From positions 60,510 through 124,509 of the forward strand of contig JANQLS010000198.1 in assembly GCA_028280485.1 (NCBI GenBank): a stretch of 64,000 nucleotides of DNA, given 5' to 3'. Shown piece after piece: positions 57,742-64,000 of this stretch (positions are counted from its first letter, which is position 1; each line of letters opens with the position of its first letter). The translations under genes and the position numbers were made by a program. The notes beneath the pieces are model-generated. The model had not been told where the DNA came from. It was given only the letters and a program-made list of their open reading frames with translations, and did not search any database. The stretch comes from Planctomycetota bacterium (lineage in GTDB: Bacteria; Planctomycetota; UBA8108; JACQVS01).

Positions 57742-59185
57742 ACAACTCTAAGATCGGTTTTCCTCCCTCCACGATCGGAACGGGTTGGCCGTTGAGCTTA
57801 GTTAAGTGTCGATTGGAATCGATGCCTAATGAATAGTAAATGGTTGAGGCTAAATCTTCAGGGCTTTTAGGGTTCCCCTTGCTGTAAGCACCTACCTTGT
57901 CGGTCTCCCCATAAACGGTTCCCCCTTGAATGCCGGCACCCGCTAAGACCGCTGGGAAAAGAGTGCTCCAGTGACCTCGTCCCCAGTCCCCGTTAGCTTT
58001 GGGGGTTCTTCCCATCTCACCCACCGTGACAACCAGAGTCTCATCTAAGAGCCCTCGTTCATCGAGGTCCGACAGTAACGCAGACAAAGATTGGTCTAAA
58101 GTCGGGAGCAGATGTTTCTTTACATCTTTTGAGTTTCGGTGGGAGTCCCAACTGTAACCATCACAGGCATCGTAGTGAACAGTCACGAATCGTACTCCAG
58201 ACTCCACTAAGCGCCGAGCTAACAGGGTGGCTTGACCAAAAAGATGTCGCCCGTAGCGTTCATGCGTTTGTTCAGTCTCTTGTTGCACATCCAAAGCCTG
58301 GCGAGTTCGACCCGTCGACACTAAGGCGAGTGCTCGTGAACGCAGTCGGTCGAGTTTGTAAGATTCGGATTTATCTAGGATGCGTTGCTGTTTGTCGAAT
58401 TGCTCTAACAAGCTTTGGCGCTTCTTAAGCCGATCGAGTTGTAGAGAATTGACTTGATCTAAGCCTTCAATTTGAAAGTTGGCTTCCTTCTGAGTGAGAT
58501 TTCTCCAGTAGGGATTATCTGTCAGCGTTCGCTTGTCGATTCGAGTGGCCATCGGATTGAAAGCGTGGCCTAACCAGCCAGCGTATTCCCCTGGGCGTTT
58601 GTACTGGCCTTTATCTTGAAGGCGTCCTAACCAGTTGGGGGTGACCACTGAATTGGGTAGATCTCGATCGATACCTCCAGGAAGTTTTTGCCCTAAGTAT
58701 TCAACGACGGATCCCATCGAAGGCCAATCTTGAGTGGTTGCGCTGAAGCCTCCACCAATTGGGATTTGCCAGCGCTTTCCCGTTTGAATGTAATGAGCCG
58801 CTCCTGAGTGATCGTTGTAAGTGTGGGAAAGGTTTCTTAGGACCGAAAACTTATCTGAAATCTTCGCAAGCTTCGGAAGATGTTCACACATCAACAGTCC
58901 CGGGGTCTTACATGGGATGGGTTGAAAGGGACCACGAGTCTCCCGCGCTGAATCGGGTTTCATGTCGAAGGTTTCTAATTGACTCGGACCTCCAAACAGG
59001 AAGAGGAAAATAACCGACTTGGCTTTGGGGGCGTGATCGGTGAATCCCACTGAGTTTATATTTTGTTCAGCTAAGAGGAGTTTGGGGAGTGTTAAACCTA
59101 AGAGACCCGGACCCGCTGCTTGAAGAAAAGCTCGTCGGGAAACTCCGTCACAGGTTTTACTGGGAGAGCCGAATAGGGAAAGCAT
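57734..59185 (-). CDS. Tat-exported DUF1501 protein (2)
   Basis: ATG 59185 is chosen because AGGA lies seven bases upstream and the frame then has a standard Tat signal: SRRAFLQAAGPGLLGLTLPK (RR at 17-18). Body motifs include VIFLFLFGGPSQLETFDMKP, LRNLSHTYNDHSGAAHYIQT, FVTVHYDACDGYSWDSHRN, VVTVGEMGRTPKANGDWGRG and HWSTLFPAVLAGAGIQGGTV. At 483 residues it is a typical planctomycete DUF1501. It diverges from the Gfo/Idh/MocA-sulfatase pair, so a shared substrate pathway is possible. Only distantly similar to DUF1501 (1). Confidence 0.93.
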   Translation of the reverse strand: MLSLFGSPSKTCDGVSRRAFLQAAGPGLLGLTLPKLLLAEQNINSVGFTDHAPKAKSVIFLFLFGGPSQLETFDMKPDSARETRGPFQPIPCKTPGLLMCEHLPKLAKISDKFSVLRNLSHTYNDHSGAAHYIQTGKRWQIPIGGGFSATTQDWPSMGSVVEYLGQKLPGGIDRDLPNSVVTPNWLGRLQDKGQYKRPGEYAGWLGHAFNPMATRIDKRTLTDNPYWRNLTQKEANFQIEGLDQVNSLQLDRLKKRQSLLEQFDKQQRILDKSESYKLDRLRSRALALVSTGRTRQALDVQQETEQTHERYGRHLFGQATLLARRLVESGVRFVTVHYDACDGYSWDSHRNSKDVKKHLLPTLDQSLSALLSDLDERGLLDETLVVTVGEMGRTPKANGDWGRGHWSTLFPAVLAGAGIQGGTVYGETDKVGAYSKGNPKSPEDLASTIYYSLGIDSNRHLTKLNGQPVPIVEGGKPILELFS

Positions 59186-59480
59186 CTCTGATCCTTTGCT
59201 GAACTCGATTGAACGGATGTAAATCGATTGCACTTAACTGTCGTGGAGTGCCCCACATCTTAGCTGTTGGCTTAATTTTGTCCAAGGGGGAATTCGGTTC
59301 TCCGCCGGAAGAAATCAGACGTTCTCATAAAATAGGTTAAAAGGCCTGTATTTTAAGTACCTACAGGATGGTGGTTGTCTTGCAATCTAGATAAAATAAA
59401 CAAGTCTCAACTCAATTCTCTGATTCAATGTGGCTTGGGATAGAATTCCGTTTCTTGATTTTTGATGAGCCTTAATCCAA

Positions 59481-60866
59481 ATGACTGAGCCCAATTCAGC
59501 CAATAGTCCCCTAGAGCAAACTCGAAGAACATTTTTAATGAGTTCGATTGCCGGGGGAGCCAGCCTATCTCTAACTTCCATCGGCTTAGGAAAACAGGCG
59601 AATAAAAACAGCAGGCTCAAAGTTCTTCAAATCGGTACCGGTGGTATTGGTCAACTCGACCGGGGAAATATTCAAAAACATCCTCAAGTTGAGTTTTCGG
59701 GATTTTGTGATGTCGATAAAAATTCGCTCAACGAAATCGCAGCTCAATTTCCCGGAGCATTTAAGGTTACTGACTATCGAGAAGCATTCTCAAAGTTCCT
59801 CGATCAATTTGATGCGGTGATCGTGGATACACCCGACTTTCATCACGCCCCGATGATGATCACGGCATTAAAACATCATAAGCATGTTTACGGGCAGAAA
59901 CCCATCGTTCATCAACTCGATGAATTGAGGCTTTTAAAGAAAGCCATCAAAAAACGCCCAAAGCTTATCACTCAGATGGGTAACCAAAGAGCTTCCAACA
60001 GCATCGGTCGTCGACAGGCACTCAAGATTCTAAAATCAAATCAACTCGGAAAGCCGGTTAAGGCTTATGCATGGGGAGAACATATCCGTCCTGGATCTCA
60101 TTCTGTTGCCCCCTGGGGTTCTCTGCCTGAGCCAGAACCCATCCCTGAGTATCTCAACTGGGATCTTTGGAACGGGCCTTTGAAGCCCAAGCTGCCTTAT
60201 AGTCCTCAGATTGCGCCTAAACGTTGGCGAGGATACTGGGAGACCGGTGGGGGAATGTTAGCGGATTGGGGCTGTCATATTTTAGATATTCTATATTATG
60301 CCTACGATCTACCTTCTCCTTTGACCGTGAAGACAGAGACGAAGAAGCCTTCTAATGAAAGTCATTCAGCTTTCAATAAGAGTACCTTGATCTATCCAGG
60401 TGGGGAGCGATTCGCTCGCGATAAATTTGTTCTACAATACGCCGATAGTGAGATCCGCCCTTCCTTTAAAAAATTAGGCTTGCCTCAAGTGAAGCTTTAC
60501 GTGAACGAAATCCTCATCATCTGTGAGGAAGGAGCGATCCTTTTAGGTGATTTAGGGAAGATCAACATCTTCCGAGATGGGAAAGAAATAAAAAATGAGC
60601 CCCTACCTTCCGTTCCTCCGCAAAACCATTGGTTTGCGTGGGTCGACCGTTGTTTAGGGAAGACTGTAGATCACTGGTCTCCCTTTGATATGGGGATTCG
60701 AATTACGGAACCTGCATTGTTAGCTACGAAGGCTACTCGTTTCCCGGGAGAAACATTAAAGTGGGATAGTCCTAAATTTCGTTTTGAAGATCATGAGCAA
60801 GCGAACCGAACCATCTTAAAGCGAAATTATCGAGAGGGCTTCGCTCCTCCAAAAATTGTAAGCTGA
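59481..60866 (+). CDS. Tat-exported Gfo/Idh/MocA-family oxidoreductase (3)
   Basis: The Tat signal has TRRTFLMSSIAGGASLSLTS (RR at 15-16). The NAD fold includes VLQIGTGGIGQLDRG and FCDVDKNSLNEIA. VIVDTPDFHHAPMMITAL is followed by YGQKPIVHQ; the family EKP is QKP here (Gln for Glu, Lys kept). ETGGGMLADWGCHILDILYY matches the substrate helix. Of 461 residues. The sulfatase gene begins 12 bp after its stop, so the two form an operon, pointing to a sulfated sugar as the oxidoreductase's likely ultimate substrate. Confidence 0.9.
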   Translation: MTEPNSANSPLEQTRRTFLMSSIAGGASLSLTSIGLGKQANKNSRLKVLQIGTGGIGQLDRGNIQKHPQVEFSGFCDVDKNSLNEIAAQFPGAFKVTDYREAFSKFLDQFDAVIVDTPDFHHAPMMITALKHHKHVYGQKPIVHQLDELRLLKKAIKKRPKLITQMGNQRASNSIGRRQALKILKSNQLGKPVKAYAWGEHIRPGSHSVAPWGSLPEPEPIPEYLNWDLWNGPLKPKLPYSPQIAPKRWRGYWETGGGMLADWGCHILDILYYAYDLPSPLTVKTETKKPSNESHSAFNKSTLIYPGGERFARDKFVLQYADSEIRPSFKKLGLPQVKLYVNEILIICEEGAILLGDLGKINIFRDGKEIKNEPLPSVPPQNHWFAWVDRCLGKTVDHWSPFDMGIRITEPALLATKATRFPGETLKWDSPKFRFEDHEQANRTILKRNYREGFAPPKIVS

Positions 60867-60878
60867 TAAGTAAAAATC

Positions 60879-62339
60879 ATGAATAAAACGATATTCCTCG
60901 TTGGCCTCTTGAGTCTGCTTTGTGCCTTGGTAGACGCTAAGCCTCAAGAAAAATACAATGTGCTCTTTATCGCTGCCGATGATCTGAACAACGATTTAGA
61001 GGTTTACGGCGACCCTCAAGTTAAAACTCCCCATCTCAATCGTTTAGCCAAGATGGGGGTTCGTTTCGATAATGCTTACTGCCAACAACCCCTCTGTGGA
61101 CCCAGCCGGGCTAGTTTGATGACGGGACTAAGACCCGACACTCTCGACATGCACACTTTGAAGCATGAGCTCAGAAAGAAAAATCCCAATGTGGTGACCT
61201 TAGGGCAGCTTTTCAGGAAGAATGGTTACTTCTCGGCCCGAGCAGGAAAGATTTATCACTACGGAAATCCCAGCCAAATCGGAACGGATGCCAACGATGA
61301 CCCCGCAACTTGGGATGAACGTTACAACCCTGCAGGCATCGATAAGAAGCAAGAAGACAAAATTATTCGCTACAGCAAAAACAAAGGCTTAGGGATTTCG
61401 ATGGCCTGGTGGGATCCCGTCAGTCGCGATGAAGATCACACCGATGGGATGGTGGCTACTAAAATCATCGAGCTGATGGAGAAGCCGAGAGACAGGCCCT
61501 TCTTCCTTGCGGCCGGTTTCTTTAATCCGCATTGTCCCTACGTCGCTCCGAAGCGTTATTTTGATCTTTACCCCTTAGATAAAATCACCATACCCGATTT
61601 AGAAGAAGCCAAACGGGATCTTAAAGATGTTCCCCCGATGGCCATTCAAAGAGATACCAAAAATTGGCCTTACTACTTTAAAGACATCACCAAGGAGCAA
61701 GCGAGGAAATGTAAGCAAGCCTACTACGCTTGTAATTCCTTCGTCGATGCTCAAGTAGGGCGACTTTTAGATGCTTTGGAGAGAAACAAGCTTCTCGAAA
61801 AAACCATCATTATCTTTTGGTCAGATCACGGATATTTCTTGGGTGAAAAAGGTCTCTGGTATAAGCGCAAAGCCTTCGAGCGCTCGGTGAGGATGCCGCT
61901 GATCATCGCCGCTCCTGGCTTTACAAAAAACAAGGCGACTCAAAAAACAGTCGAGCTTTTAGATCTGTACCCAACTTTAGCTGATCTCTGTGGATTAAAA
62001 GCACCTGAAAATTTAGAAGGGGCATCGCTACGCCCCATTCTTGTCGATCCCAAAACTTCATCGTGGGATAAGCCAGCCGTTTCTCAGGTTTGGCACAGCC
62101 CGCGGGCTTGGGGCTATTCCATTCGTACCGAAAAGTGGAGGTACACCGAGTGGCTCGAAGGGAAAGCCGGTCGTGAACTGTATGATCATTCCACCGATCC
62201 TAATGAAATTAAAAATCTTGCGATGGATCCGGCATATTTTAGAACGATACGAGAGTTATCTAAAAAACTGAAGCCGTACGTGCAGCTTAAGCCACACAAA
62301 CGAAAGAAGGCTCCTAAACGTACGAAGAAGAATAAATAA
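60879..62339 (+). CDS. Type I (formylglycine) sulfatase, iduronate-2-sulfatase-like
   Basis: A Sec signal (FLVGLLSLLCALVDA) is followed by VLFIAADDLNNDLEVYGD, with the paired Asp metal ligands. The formylglycine motif CxPSR is C73 in QQPLCGPSRASLMTG. Later motifs are AGKIYHYG, FFLAAGFFNPHCPYVAPKRY and IIFWSDHGYFLGEKGLWYKR (DHG). The 'FFNPHxPYVAPKxYFDLYP' block is typical of iduronate-2-sulfatase-like family members. It removes sulfate esters from polysaccharides in the periplasm or outside. An anaerobic or FGE-type maturase is required and is not in this window. Confidence 0.94.
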   Translation: MNKTIFLVGLLSLLCALVDAKPQEKYNVLFIAADDLNNDLEVYGDPQVKTPHLNRLAKMGVRFDNAYCQQPLCGPSRASLMTGLRPDTLDMHTLKHELRKKNPNVVTLGQLFRKNGYFSARAGKIYHYGNPSQIGTDANDDPATWDERYNPAGIDKKQEDKIIRYSKNKGLGISMAWWDPVSRDEDHTDGMVATKIIELMEKPRDRPFFLAAGFFNPHCPYVAPKRYFDLYPLDKITIPDLEEAKRDLKDVPPMAIQRDTKNWPYYFKDITKEQARKCKQAYYACNSFVDAQVGRLLDALERNKLLEKTIIIFWSDHGYFLGEKGLWYKRKAFERSVRMPLIIAAPGFTKNKATQKTVELLDLYPTLADLCGLKAPENLEGASLRPILVDPKTSSWDKPAVSQVWHSPRAWGYSIRTEKWRYTEWLEGKAGRELYDHSTDPNEIKNLAMDPAYFRTIRELSKKLKPYVQLKPHKRKKAPKRTKKNK

Positions 62340-62342
62340 AAA

Positions 62343-62386
62343 AAGAGCGCGAAGGGGAAGGAGTTCCGCTTCGCGCTCTTTTTTTG
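62343..62386. terminator. Bidirectional rho-independent terminator
   Basis: 12-bp arms AAGAGCGCGAAG (62343-62354) and CTTCGCGCTCTT (62369-62380) are followed by T on the plus side and preceded by A. It lies in the 68-bp gap between the convergent sulfatase and AIM24-3 genes and can end both transcripts. Confidence 0.92.
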
Positions 62387-62407
62387 TCTGATTAAATGTT
62401 CTCAGTA

Positions 62408-63082
62408 TTATCCGTTGCTTTGAACTGGGCGGTAGGGATAAACCCAGGAAGCGAAGGCGCCTAGTTGTCGGGTTTGAATCCAGACTTTTCCCTGGCCTTC
62501 GAATCGACAGATCAATCCTTCTCCTGAGAAGAATAATGATTTATATCCACCTACTGTACTGATTTTGTAATCTAAACCCTCGGTAAAGGCAACGATATGG
62601 CCGTTGTCGACAACGTATTCACCGTCGACATCGATACAGACCATAGCTCCAAAGGTATTGAAGAAGAGGTCTCCGTGGCCGGTGCACTGAATGAGGAAAA
62701 GACCTTCATTACTGAAGAAGCCTTTCATGAAGCCTTGCCACTTCATGTTGATTTGAACGTCTAATCCACTGGCTACATAAGCGGAGTTTTGTAGATAAAT
62801 GGTATCTCCATCGAGATGGAGATGTTCGATGTCGCCAGGAGATCCTGGAGCAATCAAGATTTCCCCGGGGCCTGCGCGAGCGGTGAATTCGTTGATAAAC
62901 AAACTTTCACCCGTAAGGAATCGTTTAAATCCACCCTTAAACTTGGTCTTCATTTCGACGTTGGTATCCATAGCGGCCATCGCCGAAGCTTCCACTTTGA
63001 TGGTTTGATCGCCCTCTAAGTTGACGGTGACTACGCCAAAGTCGGGCTTGCAATCCATTTTGAAATCAAATTCTCTATTCAT
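62408..63082 (-). CDS. AIM24/TIGR00266-family protein (third of the tandem)
   Basis: The 224-residue protein shares with its two upstream neighbours the family blocks VEASAMAAMDTNVEMKTKFK, FKRFLTGESLFINEFTA, GEILIAPGSPGDIEHLHLDG, YVDIDGEYVVDNGHIVAFTE and SVGGYKSLFFSGEGLICRFE plus a final QGKVWIQTR. The AIM24 (DUF124) family folds as a beta-prism; bacterial function is unknown, though relatives are often linked with envelope or stress. It follows the middle gene by three bases and ends just before a bidirectional terminator. Confidence 0.88.
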   Translation of the reverse strand: MNREFDFKMDCKPDFGVVTVNLEGDQTIKVEASAMAAMDTNVEMKTKFKGGFKRFLTGESLFINEFTARAGPGEILIAPGSPGDIEHLHLDGDTIYLQNSAYVASGLDVQINMKWQGFMKGFFSNEGLFLIQCTGHGDLFFNTFGAMVCIDVDGEYVVDNGHIVAFTEGLDYKISTVGGYKSLFFSGEGLICRFEGQGKVWIQTRQLGAFASWVYPYRPVQSNG

Positions 63083-63085
63083 AGA

Positions 63086-63763
63086 TCAACGAGGCCTCAA
63101 CATTGGACCGAGAGTTCTTCCGAAACTCGGTGGATTGTGAGATTGACACCAAACTGTGCCTTTCCCTTCGAATTTACATACGATTCCTTCACCGCCTAGA
63201 ATTGAGCGAATCCAAGATTTCCCGGCCTTGGATAACTTGAAGTTCAAGGTTTGTTCGAAAGCAACGATGTGTCCTGTATCTACAATGTACTCTCCGTCGA
63301 CTTCGATGGGATAGATCGCCCCGAATGAACTGAGGATTACCTTTCCAGTCCCATTGAGATTGAGCCAGAAGACTCGTTCACCTGAAAGGAACGATTTAAA
63401 GCCTTGCCAGCTCATATCGACTTCGATGTTGGGTTCACTGGCGACCCATGAACCACCCTGAACGATCAAGCTTTCTTGATTGAGATCTACAGTGATCATG
63501 TCGCCGGGAAGGGTTGCGGAGAGCAATACCACACCACCCGTTGAGGGAGCAGTGAAGTGATTGATGAAAAAGGATTCTCCCGATAGTAGGCGCTTAACCC
63601 CTTTAAGGATCCCACCCTTTCCCCGTTTGTGGGTTGTTGTTTCAATCTGCATGTCACCGTCCATCGAAATCATAGCACCACCTTCAGCGGTGATATGCTC
63701 TTGGGGAGCTAAAGTGACTTTCGCAGCCGAACAACCCGGTCGGTGGAGAATTTCAACTTCCAT
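63086..63763 (-). CDS. AIM24/TIGR00266-family protein (second of the tandem)
   Basis: Of 225 residues, with TAEGGAMISMDGDMQIETTT, LKGVKRLLSGESFFINHFTA and GGVVLLSATLPGDMITVDLN. The central YPIEVDGEYIVDTGHIVAFE matches the other two. GGEGIVCKFEGKGTVWCQSH closes it. ATG 63763 is 11 bp from the stop of the first gene. The three copies have diverged but keep length and motif order, as expected for subunits of one heteromer or duplicated sensors. Confidence 0.9.
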   Translation of the reverse strand: MEVEILHRPGCSAAKVTLAPQEHITAEGGAMISMDGDMQIETTTHKRGKGGILKGVKRLLSGESFFINHFTAPSTGGVVLLSATLPGDMITVDLNQESLIVQGGSWVASEPNIEVDMSWQGFKSFLSGERVFWLNLNGTGKVILSSFGAIYPIEVDGEYIVDTGHIVAFEQTLNFKLSKAGKSWIRSILGGEGIVCKFEGKGTVWCQSHNPPSFGRTLGPMLRPR

Positions 63764-63774
63764 GAATAAACTCC

Positions 63775-64000
63775 TTAAATTCTAGGGTTGAGCCAGCCAC
63801 GAAGGCCGTCGAGGCTTCTCGATTGAAGAACGACTTTGCCCTGGCCTTCGAGTCGAGTCACAAGCCCTTCACCGCTGAAAAAGCTAGAGAAGAGGCCGCC
63901 CGCAAGTTGTACCTTAAGTTCGATATTGGGATCGTAGGCTACTAGGTGACTTGTATCGACGATGTATTCACCATCGATTTCTTTATCGATCAATGCTCCA
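63775..64000 (-). CDS. AIM24/TIGR00266-family protein (first of the tandem, 5' end beyond window)
   Basis: The minus-strand frame is open to base 64000, so only the C-terminal 74 codons are visible. The block IDGEYIVDTSHLVAYDPNIE, followed by GLFSSFFSGEGLVTRLEGQG and KVVLQSRSLDGLRGWL, is the conserved C-terminal half of the family. The TTG at 63993 is internal by comparison with the neighbours and is not the start. Confidence 0.85.
   Translation of the reverse strand, partial: GALIDKEIDGEYIVDTSHLVAYDPNIELKVQLAGGLFSSFFSGEGLVTRLEGQGKVVLQSRSLDGLRGWLNPRI

Overview
The window looks like chromosomal DNA of a free-living bacterium of the Planctomycetota (or a close PVC relative). The evidence is gene content, not a marker gene. 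There are two Tat-exported DUF1501 proteins, three Tat-signal Gfo/Idh/MocA oxidoreductases, and a type I sulfatase. Two secreted proteins carry EF-hand/dockerin-like repeats of the 'GDxNxDGxVxLxDAI' type, one of them joined to lamin-tail and CotH domains. There is also a PQQ-type beta-propeller and a kinase-like protein beside a PATAN/TPR/PEGA protein. I saw no rRNA, tRNA, CRISPR array, transposase or phage block.

Layout. 1-6.1 kb: the 3' end of a large adhesin-like gene, two small membrane/lipoprotein genes, a decayed gene, then a patatin-like phospholipase and a paraoxonase-like lipoprotein in one overlapping operon. 6.3-11.5 kb: a minus-strand biotin locus, bioB-bioF-bioD-bioA plus a methyltransferase in the position where bioC might be expected. 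11.8-18 kb: a solitary D12-class DNA adenine methylase, a kinase homologue with an Asn at the catalytic Asp position, and a divergent PATAN-TPR-PEGA membrane protein. 18-30 kb: tyrA-ACT, an amino-acid oxidase, a lipoprotein, a 1.2-kb repeat-rich gap, a Gfo/Idh/MocA protein, an ArnT/PMT-like glycosyltransferase, an MDR oxidoreductase, a SlyD-like FKBP, an HpcH/HpaI aldolase and an acyl-CoA dehydrogenase. 30.9-38 kb: a 1,626-residue lamin-tail/CotH/IPT/dockerin protein, a small conserved protein, a relic of an alginate-export-type porin and a second dockerin-like protein. 38-47 kb: galK, lysA, a fucose-isomerase-like protein, an M14 amidase-like lipoprotein, an 'EIQSDW' protein, uxaC and a bPH2 protein. 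47-64 kb: PQQ-propeller, DUF1501, Gfo/Idh/MocA, three HEAT-repeat membrane paralogues, an aminotransferase, a second DUF1501 with a divergent Gfo/Idh/MocA-sulfatase pair, and three tandem AIM24 (TIGR00266) genes.

How the genes fit together. Sulfatase, uronate isomerase, fucose-isomerase-like protein, galactokinase, aldolase and Tat-exported oxidoreductases fit growth on sulfated or uronic-acid polysaccharides. This is an inference from families. Biotin synthesis is present from pimeloyl-thioester to biotin, but no recognised bioC/bioH is in the window.

The least expected structure is non-coding. At least six distinct families of paired palindromic repeats fill many intergenic gaps. They sit against gene ends and in several cases supply the stop codon of the neighbouring gene. 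Two decayed genes were also found by reading across stops: 2273-2664 and 36432-36838. No single locus clearly forms a new defence or signalling system. The best candidates for undescribed biology are the patatin/paraoxonase lipoprotein pair, the predicted pseudokinase with its PATAN-PEGA partner, the HEAT-repeat trio and the repeat families.
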